Below are positions 53,116 to 62,369 of a stretch of DNA of 64,000 nt, piece after piece. The position numbers and the translations under genes were made by a program. This DNA is from an uncultured Bacteroidales bacterium (GTDB taxonomy: Bacteria > Bacteroidota > Bacteroidia > Bacteroidales > Paludibacteraceae). The stretch lies in contig ONIM01000017.1 of the NCBI GenBank assembly GCA_900317885.1, forward strand, positions 1-64,000, written 5' to 3'. Below the pieces are notes generated by a model, which had not been told where the DNA came from, did not search any database, and worked only from the letters and a program-made list of their open reading frames with translations. The first letter of the stretch is position 1. Every line of letters starts with the position of its first letter.

Positions 53116-54457
53116 ATTTCTCAAAGATCTTAAACTGCCAGGGGGCGAGGGTAAAGGTCTGCGTGGTCTCGAGTTTCTCTTTTTTACCGCAGATACATTG
53201 GTACGAACCTTCGTATCCGGTGAGATCGAGCGTTACCTCTTGCTCTTTGTCGGACATATTCATTACTGCAATAACAGTGTTGGTATGCCAGCGGCCTTCT
53301 TTCTGACGCACGCAAGCAAAGATAGCCTGATTATCCGCAGCGAGACGAACCATCGGCGCTCCTACTTCGGGGCTGAACAATGCTTTGTTACGCTCACGCA
53401 GGTCGTTTAATTTCTTATAGAGCTCAGCCTGTGCGTAGTTCTCATCCACATCAATCAGGTCCTTCTCAAAGAACTCCAGACGGTGGTGGTTACCGCTCAA
53501 CTGGCCGGTGTAGATCATCGGCATACCCGGTACAATGTAGCAGAACGCTTGGAATAAAGGCACTGCATCTCCCATCCGCTCTTGCTCTGTTCCATTCCAG
53601 CTATTCTCATCGTGATTGGAGATAAAATTCATACGAATAGCCTCAGGACGGATGGTAGAATCTGCTTTCGCAAAGTTTGCCCACAGATCATCAACTGTCT
53701 TTTCACCTTTAGCAACGCCATTCATCAAATGATGCAGCGACCAGCCGTAGTACATATCGAACGCTGTTTCGGTCAACTCTTGCGCTTTGTCCTCGTCTTC
53801 CGCCAATGTGAACATATCCGGGTGTGTCAGACGAAGATCGCCCATAGCCCAGTTCCAGAAATCAGTCGGAACCTCACCTGCTACGTCGCAGCGGAATCCA
53901 TCAATACCGATGGAATCCATCCACCAATGCATCGCTTTGAGCATCTCATTACGCATGTCTTGGTTGTCGTAGTTCAGTTTGGAGATATCTGTCCAATCGT
54001 ATTGTACCATCAGGTTACCGAGGCTGTCGCGGTAGTGCCATCCGTCGTTCTTGGTCCACTCGCTATCCGGAGCCGTGTGGTTAGCGACCCAGTCGAGGAT
54101 GACCTTAAAGCCTTGTTTATGCGCAGCGCCCAAGAAGTGCTCGAAGTCCTCGCGTGTACCGAATTCAGGGTTGATGGCGCAATAATCGATGATGGAGTAA
54201 TAACTGCCGAGTGTACCTTTGCGGGTGATTACACCGATAGGCTGGCATGGCATAACCCAGATGATGTCAATACCGTTTTGACGCAAGGTTGGCAATAATG
54301 CTTCTGCCGCGGCAAAAGTACCTTCCGGGGTGGCTTGGCGGGTGTTTAACTCATAGATAGTAGCGTCGTACGCCCATTCCGGGTGACGCAACTCTTGTTT
54401 CTCAGCGCAACTCGCCATCAATAAGGATGCGAGCGCCAAAAGTAATGTTTTTCTCAT
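53114..54457 (-). CDS. GH13 alpha-amylase family lipoprotein
   Basis: Lipoprotein signal MRKTLLLALASLLMASC. GH13 barrel with nucleophile Asp in DGFRCDVAG (about 188), acid/base Glu in TLAEDED (about 219) and transition-state Asp in SNHDEN (about 282). The size (447 aa) is a minimal amylase. ATG 54457 is preferred; an ATG at 54472 overlaps the upstream amylase gene and does not start a clean signal. It is probably coupled to that second amylase, 7 bp upstream. Starch or maltodextrin hydrolysis at the cell surface is likely. Confidence 0.88.
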   Translation of the reverse strand: MRKTLLLALASLLMASCAEKQELRHPEWAYDATIYELNTRQATPEGTFAAAEALLPTLRQNGIDIIWVMPCQPIGVITRKGTLGSYYSIIDYCAINPEFGTREDFEHFLGAAHKQGFKVILDWVANHTAPDSEWTKNDGWHYRDSLGNLMVQYDWTDISKLNYDNQDMRNEMLKAMHWWMDSIGIDGFRCDVAGEVPTDFWNWAMGDLRLTHPDMFTLAEDEDKAQELTETAFDMYYGWSLHHLMNGVAKGEKTVDDLWANFAKADSTIRPEAIRMNFISNHDENSWNGTEQERMGDAVPLFQAFCYIVPGMPMIYTGQLSGNHHRLEFFEKDLIDVDENYAQAELYKKLNDLRERNKALFSPEVGAPMVRLAADNQAIFACVRQKEGRWHTNTVIAVMNMSDKEQEVTLDLTGYEGSYQCICGKKEKLETTQTFTLAPWQFKIFEK

Positions 54458-54464
54458 GGTTGTA

Positions 54465-56510
54465 TTATTCATTAATGATTTGATATGTTAACTCATCGCG
54501 GTTGATGATTACGGTCACTTTCTGGCCGAGATATATACGCTGGAAGACGATTTCTTCCGGACGGTCAATCAACGGAATAAAATCTCCGTAGAGGAGTGGC
54601 ATGGAGTGGCGGCGCATGTGAATCAGTTCAGCTACCTCATTTCGCATCTTACGTTCGTCGGCATTGAGGTTCTCGAAGCGCATCATATGACGGTTGTCCG
54701 GATCATTACCTCCGACCTCTCCATACTCATCGCCTTGATAGATACAGGGTACACCCGGCAAGGTCATATTGAGCACCTCCATTAGCAGAGCACGCTTGTA
54801 GGCAACAGCTGTGTCTCCGATGCCGACTTCGCGGGTCCATCCTTCTTCTTTGCCCTGGCTATAGATATCTATGGCACCGCCGGCGATGGAGGCGAAGCGT
54901 ATCTGATCATGGTTACCGGAGATATTTCCCATGGTATGGTGTGCGCCGTACGTACGGAGAGAAGTCAGTTCGTTCTGCATGACCTGATCCATACCCTTTA
55001 TGCCGCATAGTGCTTCGCGGGCTGTGAAATAGACGTTGAAATCAAATTGGGCATTGAGCATGCCGGACTTGACATAACTGCCGATAAGCTCCGGCGAACC
55101 ATAGGTCTCTCCGATCATCCAGATCGGTCTGCCCGGCCAGCGGGTAGCAATCTTCTGTCCCAACATGCGCCAGTAGCCTTCGGGAATATGCTTGCAGGCA
55201 TCGTGGCGATAGCCGTCCAAGTCGTAGTTGGCTAACCAATAGAGTGCGCTATCCGTCATCTGCTCGCATACTTCCGTACGCTCCAGATCCAGCGTGGGGA
55301 TATGCTTGTCAAACCATGTGGTCAGACGTGCATCGTCCCATAACTCGAAATTGCGTCTTCCGTCCGGCAGGATGGAGTCGGTATGCCAATCGGGGTGCTC
55401 CTGGAGGGTAGGAGAGTTGATATGCATGTGGTTGGCTACATAATCCAGAATGATGTTTATCTCGTGCGCGTGCGCGGTATCTAATAAGGTGCGCAACTCG
55501 TCCGGCGTACCAAAGCGGTCATCCAGCTTGGTCGCATATATCGGCCAGTAGCCATGGTATCCACTGAACTTGGTATAGGTCTTCGTTGAGTCATATTTAT
55601 TGCCGTTCGGGAAAGGATAGAGCCCCCATGCGTCCCATGGGTTCTGGGTGATTGGGCTGATCCATATGGTGTTGATGCCCAGTTGGTCGAAATAACCTTC
55701 GCTGATCTTACGGGTAATACCGGCTAAATCGCCGCCTTGATAATCCACGATGTCGAGCACTTCGGGGCTGTTCATCTTCCAGTCGTTGGCGGAATTACCG
55801 TTGTAGAAACGGTCGATGAGCACAGAGTAGAGTACTTGCGCTTGCTGGTCATGGCGGTTCAGTTGTGCAGCGTTGGTCACAATCTGACCATCCTGTAAAG
55901 GCAGCAACAGGTCGTTGTACAGGTATGTCTCATCTTCTGCAAAAACGCGCAGAAAACTTCTTCCTTGCAGAGCGGATAACTGATTGCTGATGGCATTCAA
56001 ATCCAAAGACCAACTGCCGTCTTCTTCCGCTTGCCATAAGGTATGGTCAATCAGCGTATTTTGAATATATGCCTCAATTGTAGGATTGGTAACGGTATCG
56101 AAGAATGCCACACGCAGCTTTCCCTCCTCGTAACTGAGCGAATAAAGGCTCTGGCGAACGGGTTTGGCTGGTAATACGGGAATGGCAAAACTACCGGTCT
56201 TGTCATGGAAAGTGATGGCATGGATGGAACGGTCACGGTTGATGATATCCATCTCACGCACGATCTTAGGAGTACCAATGAGGTTGGTATATTCAATAGC
56301 TTCTCCGGTAGTCCATTGTAATCCCTGCCAATAGGAAGTATCTCCGTATAGCGCCGGCACATAATCGGTCAGCACAATATGCATTGTATCACCTGTCATG
56401 CGAATCGGCATAATCGGAGACTCAACGGCCATTAAGCCTGCGGCATAATGTGGCTTCTGACACCCCAGAAAACAGGAGAGAATGGCTAAAAAGAAAATCG
56501 TCTTTTTCAT
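54465..56510 (-). CDS. GH13 alpha-amylase lipoprotein with N-terminal extension
   Basis: Lipoprotein signal MKKTIFFLAILSCFLGC. About 200 N-terminal residues form beta-sandwich domains (N-term Ig/CBM-like), followed by the GH13 barrel: QGGDLAGITRKI, nucleophile Asp in DGYRHDACK (about 433), Glu in MIGETYG (about 466), Asp in GNHDQIRF (about 534), and a C-terminal beta domain. Glucan degradation, with cleavage type unspecified. It heads a two-gene amylase operon from the promoter at 56530-56561. Confidence 0.88.
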   Translation of the reverse strand: MKKTIFFLAILSCFLGCQKPHYAAGLMAVESPIMPIRMTGDTMHIVLTDYVPALYGDTSYWQGLQWTTGEAIEYTNLIGTPKIVREMDIINRDRSIHAITFHDKTGSFAIPVLPAKPVRQSLYSLSYEEGKLRVAFFDTVTNPTIEAYIQNTLIDHTLWQAEEDGSWSLDLNAISNQLSALQGRSFLRVFAEDETYLYNDLLLPLQDGQIVTNAAQLNRHDQQAQVLYSVLIDRFYNGNSANDWKMNSPEVLDIVDYQGGDLAGITRKISEGYFDQLGINTIWISPITQNPWDAWGLYPFPNGNKYDSTKTYTKFSGYHGYWPIYATKLDDRFGTPDELRTLLDTAHAHEINIILDYVANHMHINSPTLQEHPDWHTDSILPDGRRNFELWDDARLTTWFDKHIPTLDLERTEVCEQMTDSALYWLANYDLDGYRHDACKHIPEGYWRMLGQKIATRWPGRPIWMIGETYGSPELIGSYVKSGMLNAQFDFNVYFTAREALCGIKGMDQVMQNELTSLRTYGAHHTMGNISGNHDQIRFASIAGGAIDIYSQGKEEGWTREVGIGDTAVAYKRALLMEVLNMTLPGVPCIYQGDEYGEVGGNDPDNRHMMRFENLNADERKMRNEVAELIHMRRHSMPLLYGDFIPLIDRPEEIVFQRIYLGQKVTVIINRDELTYQIINE

Positions 56511-56529
56511 AATGGTACATATTTTGCCG

Positions 56530-56561
56530 CAAAATTACAAAAAAATTTTGATATGTGCAAA
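56530..56561 (-). promoter_or_regulatory. Leftward promoter of the amylase operon
   Basis: Minus strand: -33 TTTG (56558-56561), 20-bp spacer, -7 TAATTTTG (56530-56537). Its -33 box lies 7 bp from the -33 box of the rightward promoter. Confidence 0.75.
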
Positions 56562-56577
56562 AAAAATAGTAATTTTG
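56547..56577 (+). promoter_or_regulatory. Rightward promoter of the glycosyltransferase gene
   Basis: -33 TTTG (56547-56550), 19-bp spacer, -7 TAATTTTG (56570-56577), 20 bp before ATG 56598. It rules out the in-frame ATG at 56553. Confidence 0.75.
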
Positions 56578-56597
56578 CACGCAAAATAAAATTTAGT

Positions 56598-57548
56598 ATG
56601 GATATATCGATAATTGTTCCTCTATTTAATGAGGCGGAATCGTTGCCGCATCTCTACGAATGGATTGCCCGTGTAATGAAGGAGAACAAGTTCTCCTATG
56701 AATTGATTTTCGTCAACGACGGGTCTTCTGACGAGTCTTGGAAAGTGATTCAATCGCTTCGCGAGCAGAGCGAGGCGATTCGTGGTATTTGTTTCCGTCG
56801 CAATTATGGCAAGTCAGCTGCATTGTATTGCGGATTCAAGGCGGCGAAGGGAGATGTTGTAATCACGATGGATGCCGATTTGCAGGATAGCCCGGATGAG
56901 ATTCCGGAGCTTTATCGCATGATTACGGAAGAGGGGTATGATCTGGTGAGCGGATGGAAGCAAAAACGCTACGACAATACGTTGACAAAGAATCTGCCTT
57001 CCAAGTTATTTAATGCCACGGCGCGGAAGGTGACAGGTATTCAGTTGCATGACATGAACTGCGGTCTGAAGGCTTATCGGAACGAGGTGGTGAAGAATAT
57101 TGAGGTATTCTCCGAGATGCACCGTTATATCCCTTATCTGGCTAAGAATGCGGGTTTTACGAAGATTGGCGAGAAAGTCGTTCAGCATCGTAAGCGTGAG
57201 TTCGGTACGTCGAAGTTCGGTATCAACCGTTTTGTGAACGGCTATCTGGATCTCATGACCCTTTGGTTCCTCAATAAGTTTGGCAAGCAGCCGATGCATT
57301 TCTTCGGCCTGGTAGGAAGTCTGATGTTCTTCATCGGATTTATCGCGGTTATCGTAGTAGGCAGCATGAAGCTGTACGCTCTGTCGCATGGCGTTCAGGC
57401 TATGCTGGTAGGCGTAAATCCGTATTTCCACATCGCCATTCTGATGATGATTTTGGGATGTATGCTGTTTTTGGCAGGTTTCTTGGCGGAATTAGTGATA
57501 CGAAACAGTCCTTCCCGCAATGATTATCTGATTCGCGAGGAGTTCTAA
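56598..57548 (+). CDS. Family 2 glycosyltransferase with two membrane segments
   Basis: GT2 domain (SIIVPLFNEAESLPHL at the start, DADLQDSPDEIPEL as DxD motif, QxxRW-like KQKRYDN) and two C-terminal membrane segments (about 240-265 and 280-305). This layout is that of dolichyl-phosphate or undecaprenyl-phosphate sugar transferases (GtrB/ArnC-like), which load a sugar onto a lipid carrier. ATG 56598 follows the promoter box. 13 bp to the next gene. Confidence 0.88.
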   Translation: MDISIIVPLFNEAESLPHLYEWIARVMKENKFSYELIFVNDGSSDESWKVIQSLREQSEAIRGICFRRNYGKSAALYCGFKAAKGDVVITMDADLQDSPDEIPELYRMITEEGYDLVSGWKQKRYDNTLTKNLPSKLFNATARKVTGIQLHDMNCGLKAYRNEVVKNIEVFSEMHRYIPYLAKNAGFTKIGEKVVQHRKREFGTSKFGINRFVNGYLDLMTLWFLNKFGKQPMHFFGLVGSLMFFIGFIAVIVVGSMKLYALSHGVQAMLVGVNPYFHIAILMMILGCMLFLAGFLAELVIRNSPSRNDYLIREEF

Positions 57549-57561
57549 ATAGGCTGAGTTG

Positions 57562-58785
57562 ATGGCACAAAATCTGGAAGAACAGGTAGCAGTAGTAGAG
57601 CGTGCATTAGGCGAATGTATGATAGATACAGCGCTGGTAGTAGTGCGTACATGGCTCAACGAAATAGGGGAGAATAACCCCTATGAGGAAGCGTTTACCT
57701 CCATCCAGAAGCGCTATCATGAGATTTTTACGCAATGGTTGAATATCGATGTGCCTTCTTCCGATGAGGAGCTCAGCAAACTCACCGGCGATACCTACCA
57801 GATGGTGGATGCCGTGTATGCGGATATTCGTCTGTTGCGCGGTGTATCACCGGAGATTCATGGTTTTAATCATGAGTCCATCACTTCTGTAATGCATTAT
57901 TTCGAGCATTGTGTGCGTTTTCGCCCGGAAGATCTGGAGTGGTATCGCGAGGTCATGAACGACGAGACGCAGGCTTCTTTGGCATTAGCGGCTACCTCTG
58001 CGTTGGCGCACAATTTAAGAACTTGTTTCTCGCTCGATGCCTTCCTGGCAATGATAGAATGCATGAATGCAACGAATGAGACGGTAGCCGACCAATGTAT
58101 ATCGAATGTTGTGCTACTGCTTATTCAGTATGACGTTCGCATTGATTTCTTCCCGCAGATACAAGATGCGGTGGTGAACGTGATCGGTGAGAATGACCTG
58201 GGCGAGCACGTGTTTGAGGTGCTTTGTGCGCTGGTGGAGAGTTCGTCCAAAAATTGGATAGAGGAGTTGGCAAAGAGTATGTTTGAAGATAACCAGTTCC
58301 CTGAAGAACTGAAACGGCTGATGGAGATGTCCGGCATGGGACCTGATTCACAGACCTTTGCTCAGTTATTCCCGTCGCAAGAGCATAAATACTTGACGGA
58401 AATCATTCCGCTTATACCGCGGACGTGGCTTTATGCAATTCTGATAGAGGGTTATACGGGAAGAGAGAGAGCCTTGGCGTACGTTACCGTCTCCGCCGGA
58501 TTCCGCGATGCGATGTGGGATTATCCGCAGGTTGCCGAGAGGGTCTATCTGGAGATTTTGCGCAAAGGGACGGATAATCCAAAGGATTATATCAATTATG
58601 CCCATTGCCTCTTGCTGCAAGGCGATCGGATGATGGCGTATGAGAACTATAAGCAAGCGCGGTTGCTATGCAAGACGTCCAAGGAGTTCTTTTCGTTATT
58701 CCGTCCGGATCGAAAGAATCTCATAGACCATGGTATTCCTTTGGAGCATGTCTATGTGATGGAGGATCAACTGATCAATCCTTAG
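57562..58785 (+). CDS. Hypothetical helical-repeat protein, 407 aa
   Basis: Not recognised. Soluble, almost entirely helical, with a TPR-like C-terminus (YINYAHCLLLQGDRMMAYENYKQAR). ATG 57562 is used, since the TTG one codon upstream is a less likely start. It follows the glycosyltransferase and its stop codon overlaps that of the convergent PagL-like gene by 4 bp. Confidence 0.7.
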   Translation: MAQNLEEQVAVVERALGECMIDTALVVVRTWLNEIGENNPYEEAFTSIQKRYHEIFTQWLNIDVPSSDEELSKLTGDTYQMVDAVYADIRLLRGVSPEIHGFNHESITSVMHYFEHCVRFRPEDLEWYREVMNDETQASLALAATSALAHNLRTCFSLDAFLAMIECMNATNETVADQCISNVVLLLIQYDVRIDFFPQIQDAVVNVIGENDLGEHVFEVLCALVESSSKNWIEELAKSMFEDNQFPEELKRLMEMSGMGPDSQTFAQLFPSQEHKYLTEIIPLIPRTWLYAILIEGYTGRERALAYVTVSAGFRDAMWDYPQVAERVYLEILRKGTDNPKDYINYAHCLLLQGDRMMAYENYKQARLLCKTSKEFFSLFRPDRKNLIDHGIPLEHVYVMEDQLINP

Positions 58786-60095
58786 AAAGCCACACCTAAA
58801 CCGGCGTCGATAAATTCTGCCCGTGCGCCGTGTGTTTTCAGTCCTAATTGTACGAAGAGGTGGTCGAGTACGTGGTACTTGAGCACAAATTGCATGTAGC
58901 ACCAACCGTCCTGATAATTGCTGGCTTTTGAAAAATCGTAGTTATAAAAAATACCTCTGTCGAAAGGCTTGTCACCCGGGTGAAGTGCGTTTGGATCGTA
59001 ATTCTTATCTTTAGTGTCTGTGACAGTCGAATACGGCTCGAGGTTCTTAACCGGGTCAAAGACGTAGAATCCCACATGAATACCTGCGGTCAGATTGCCG
59101 ATGATGAACTCCGGCTGAAGGCTGACACCCACGCGGAAGCAGTTTTTGATGTCGCTATTTTTGAGATAGGTCTTGCCGAAAAAGGTCTGCAGCGCACCCG
59201 GATTGGCCTCTGCAAACTCATCGTTCACGCAGCGGTAGTAGCCGTCGTAGAAGGCATCCACACCGGCTCCGATGCGGAAGATGGAGACGGGGACCCAGTA
59301 TGCGGCGGCTTTGAGGGTAGCAGCGCCGAAGAACTGCATCTTAGGATAGTTGTCGCGGTAGTAATTCTGCTTCACGCCGCCTGTAGTGCTGATCTCTACT
59401 GCCCAGGGTTTGTCCACGCCGTCGTACAGTTTGCGCGGCACATCGGGTTCGGGAGAGGTGTAATCTTTCTTGTGCGGATGATAGCGCAGACCGAGTTCTC
59501 CGCCGAGCATGTTATAACCTGCGTTGGGGTGCATGATAGAGCCGTTGGAGATATGATGCCAGCCGCCGTTGAGGGTGATTTCCCAGCCGTCCTTGATCGG
59601 AAAATCCATGTATAGCTCCAAAGCCAGATAGGCATTCAGCACCGAGCCGATCGACCAGTTAGCATCCTTATGGTCAAAATACAGGTGTTCGCCTTTATAG
59701 GTATTGGCATATGTCTTCGTAACGGCGGCTATGCCGACTGTGGGGCGTGCGCCTATACGGAAATGCGTGCCGTTGTAAAAGGGCATATTGATGTAGCCAT
59801 ACGCCGCGATGGCAGAACCGAGGATGGCGTTATTGCCCAAATTCAGGTATCGTGCACCGACGCCGATAGAGGCATTATTCCATTGCCGGAGGCTGTTCCA
59901 TCGCCCTGTAGGCAGAAACTCCACGGTAAAAGCACCGCCGGGAACAATTGGCGTCGGGCTTAAAAACGGCGACACTTTTTCATCCGGCAACATAAAGAGT
60001 GCCGTTCCACCAAAACGGTACGCTAACTCGTAATGAGGTAGCGAAAACGCTTGTAAACAAGCGCAGAGAGCTATGAGTAAAAGAACTTTTTTCAT
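58782..60095 (-). CDS. PagL/acyloxyacyl hydrolase-like outer-membrane protein
   Basis: Signal peptide (MKKVLLLIALCACLQAFS) and a beta-barrel with the PagL-type active-site pattern His-His-Ile-Ser-Asn (GGWHHISNGS, then HPNAGYNMLGGELGLRY). PagL removes the 3-O acyl chain of lipid A; related acyloxyacyl hydrolases remove secondary chains. The barrel is about twice the usual PagL length (437 aa). ATG 60095 is chosen since the TTG at 60107 lies within the -7 box. It may modify lipid A near LPS genes such as lptC. Confidence 0.65.
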   Translation of the reverse strand: MKKVLLLIALCACLQAFSLPHYELAYRFGGTALFMLPDEKVSPFLSPTPIVPGGAFTVEFLPTGRWNSLRQWNNASIGVGARYLNLGNNAILGSAIAAYGYINMPFYNGTHFRIGARPTVGIAAVTKTYANTYKGEHLYFDHKDANWSIGSVLNAYLALELYMDFPIKDGWEITLNGGWHHISNGSIMHPNAGYNMLGGELGLRYHPHKKDYTSPEPDVPRKLYDGVDKPWAVEISTTGGVKQNYYRDNYPKMQFFGAATLKAAAYWVPVSIFRIGAGVDAFYDGYYRCVNDEFAEANPGALQTFFGKTYLKNSDIKNCFRVGVSLQPEFIIGNLTAGIHVGFYVFDPVKNLEPYSTVTDTKDKNYDPNALHPGDKPFDRGIFYNYDFSKASNYQDGWCYMQFVLKYHVLDHLFVQLGLKTHGARAEFIDAGLGVAF

Positions 60096-60104
60096 TTTTC
60101 GGCG

Positions 60105-60136
60105 CAAAATTACAAAAATATTTTGATATGTGCAAA
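60105..60136 (-). promoter_or_regulatory. Leftward promoter of the PagL-like gene
   Basis: Minus strand: -33 TTTG (60133-60136), 20-bp spacer, -7 TAATTTTG (60105-60112). Confidence 0.75.
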
Positions 60137-60152
60137 TTTTTTTGTACCTTTG
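60122..60152 (+). promoter_or_regulatory. Rightward promoter of murC
   Basis: -33 TTTG (60122-60125), 19-bp spacer, -7 TACCTTTG (60145-60152), leader about 19 nt. It excludes the in-frame ATG at 60130. Confidence 0.75.
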
Positions 60153-60177
60153 CGCGGAAATTTGTGAGTTACTAAAA

Positions 60178-61596
60178 ATGATTCAATCAAAGGATATACA
60201 AAATTTCTTTTTCTTGGGCATCGGAGGCATTGGAATGAGTGCCTTAGCTCGTTATTTTCACCACCAAGGATATCCTGTTTTCGGCTACGATCGTACGCCG
60301 TCTCCTCTGACTCGGGAATTGGAGAAAGAGGGTATTTACATCACGTATATAGATGCTGTTGATACGCTGTATGGTCTAGGATTGGCCTTACATAATACGC
60401 TTGTAGTCCGTACTCCGGCCGTACCGGAGGATTGCGCTATTTACAGTTATTTGCGCAAGGAAGGATTCGATATCCGTAAGCGTGCAGAGGTGTTGGGTAT
60501 CGTGACGCGCGGAGAGGCGTCAGGCGAGGGTGGAAAGCGGATGAAGGCGCTTTGTGTCGCCGGGACGCATGGGAAAACGACGACGAGTACGATGATTGCT
60601 CATCTGATGAACGGAGGAAATAAGGCAGCTACGGAAAGCCATGCCGGAGTGAATGCGTTTTTGGGCGGAATAAGCGAGAATTACCATACGAATCTGCTGC
60701 TGTCGAAGGAGAGCGAGTATGTGGTGGTGGAGGCGGATGAGTACGACCGGTCGTTTCATCAGTTGACGCCGTATATCTCTGTGGTGACGGCGGTGGATGC
60801 GGATCATCTGGATATCTACGGCACGGCGGAGGCTTATCGGGAGGCGTTTGCGCATTATACGAGTCTGATTACCGGCGCCTTGGTTATGAAGCACGGGATA
60901 GAGTTGGAGCCGCGATTAAAAGAGGGCGTGAAGGGCTACACGTACGGGGTAGAGAAGAGCCAAGCGGATTTCTATGCGGAGAGGATCCGTGTGAAGGACG
61001 GGCAGATTGTATTTGATTTCAAGATGCCGGACGGGGAGATTAAGGATGTGCAGTTGGGTGTGCCGGTATGGGTGAATATCGAGAATGCGGTAGCGGCGAT
61101 GGCTGTAGCGCATCTATGCGGAATAAAAGACGAGGTGATGCGTGAAGCGATGGCTTCGTTCAAGGGCGTTCAGCGGCGGTTTAATATCCATGTGAATACT
61201 CCGAAAGTGGCATATATAGACGATTACGCGCATCATCCGCAGGAGATAGCTACGGCGATTGATTCGATTCGAAAGCTTTTCCCAGAGCGCAAACTGATCG
61301 GTGTTTTCCAGCCGCATTTATACACCCGTACGCGGGATTTTGCAGATGGATTCAGGGCAGTATTAGGGACTTTGGATGAGTGTGTGTTGCTGCCTATTTA
61401 TCCTGCGCGGGAAAAACCGATACCGGGTGTGACGAGCGAGATGTTAGGCGGCGTAGTAGTACAGAAACCGGAATTGGTGGAAGAACTCAAACGGAGGGTT
61501 CGGGAGAGTAAAGAGCCGGTAGTGGTACTGACCGTCGGCGCCGGAGATATAGATCGCTTGGTGCCGGAGATAGCCCGTGCGTTAAAAGAAGAATAG
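60178..61596 (+). CDS. murC: UDP-N-acetylmuramate--L-alanine ligase
   Basis: Mur ligase of 472 aa: N-terminal Rossmann (NFFFLGIGGIGMSALA), ATP P-loop AGTHGKTTT (129-136), VEADEYDRSF, and C-terminal DDYAHHPQEI. It adds L-Ala to UDP-MurNAc, the first stem-peptide residue. A short Gly/Glu insertion (GEASGEGGKR, about 112-122) precedes the P-loop. ATG 60178 is chosen because the promoter ends at 60152. It leads the murC-ftsQ-ftsA-ftsZ division cluster. Confidence 0.94.
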   Translation: MIQSKDIQNFFFLGIGGIGMSALARYFHHQGYPVFGYDRTPSPLTRELEKEGIYITYIDAVDTLYGLGLALHNTLVVRTPAVPEDCAIYSYLRKEGFDIRKRAEVLGIVTRGEASGEGGKRMKALCVAGTHGKTTTSTMIAHLMNGGNKAATESHAGVNAFLGGISENYHTNLLLSKESEYVVVEADEYDRSFHQLTPYISVVTAVDADHLDIYGTAEAYREAFAHYTSLITGALVMKHGIELEPRLKEGVKGYTYGVEKSQADFYAERIRVKDGQIVFDFKMPDGEIKDVQLGVPVWVNIENAVAAMAVAHLCGIKDEVMREAMASFKGVQRRFNIHVNTPKVAYIDDYAHHPQEIATAIDSIRKLFPERKLIGVFQPHLYTRTRDFADGFRAVLGTLDECVLLPIYPAREKPIPGVTSEMLGGVVVQKPELVEELKRRVRESKEPVVVLTVGAGDIDRLVPEIARALKEE

Positions 61597-61599
61597 AGA

Positions 61600-62343
61600 A
61601 TGAGCAATGTTGCGCGAATCATATGGCAGATCATCGGTGTTTCGGTAGTAGCCGGGATGCTGGTAGGGGCTGTCGTAGCCGGTTACCGGATGCGTCCCGG
61701 CGATGAGCCGTGTCCCGCGCTCGAATACGAGATCATGGATCAGAAGGAGCGGCAGTATGTTACTCCCGGGGAACTGAATACCTTGTTGCGTAATGAGAAT
61801 CTTTATCCGGTAGGGCAAGTGATAGACCGCGGAAGGCTGCATCGTATCGAGCAAACGGTTCTTCATCATCCGATGGTTCGCACGGCAGAGTGTTATACAA
61901 CGCCTCAAGGGGTTATTTATGTGCGTCTGAGCCAGCGTGTGCCGTTGGTTCGCGTGCTGATGCCCGGCGATGCGTATCTTATCGATACCGACCGTCGCGT
62001 AATGCCGGTTCGCGCAGCCGTGAAGGACTCCGTGCTGGTGGCTACCGGCGCAGTAGGGCCTCATATAGCGAGTCATCAGATAGCGGATTTTGCCGAGTGG
62101 CTGCAGGACGAGCCGTACTGGAGGGCCCGAGTGCATCATCTCCACGTCCAATCGCCGCAGATGGTTTATCTGTATCTCCGCGGAGCGAACCAGCCCCGGA
62201 TCGTATTGGGAAACATGAGCCGGTATGACCGCAAATTAGCGAAGATGCGTACGTTTATGGAAAATAGCGCGGAAGCAGTCCGCGATAAGCATTATATAGA
62301 ATATGACCTCCGTTTCCACGGGCAAGTAATAGGTCGATATTAA
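61600..62343 (+). CDS. ftsQ: Cell division protein FtsQ
   Basis: Single-pass inner-membrane protein, 247 aa: membrane segment about 8-30 (IIGVSVVAGMLVGAVVAGYR), POTRA-like first domain, then a beta domain with RVPLVRVLMPGDAYLIDTD. It links the cytoplasmic and periplasmic parts of the divisome. The sequence is fast evolving, but place (between murC and ftsA) and layout fit FtsQ. It starts 3 bp after murC. Confidence 0.85.
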   Translation: MSNVARIIWQIIGVSVVAGMLVGAVVAGYRMRPGDEPCPALEYEIMDQKERQYVTPGELNTLLRNENLYPVGQVIDRGRLHRIEQTVLHHPMVRTAECYTTPQGVIYVRLSQRVPLVRVLMPGDAYLIDTDRRVMPVRAAVKDSVLVATGAVGPHIASHQIADFAEWLQDEPYWRARVHHLHVQSPQMVYLYLRGANQPRIVLGNMSRYDRKLAKMRTFMENSAEAVRDKHYIEYDLRFHGQVIGRY

Positions 62344-62369
62344 ACACTAACCCTTAACTACTATTAACA

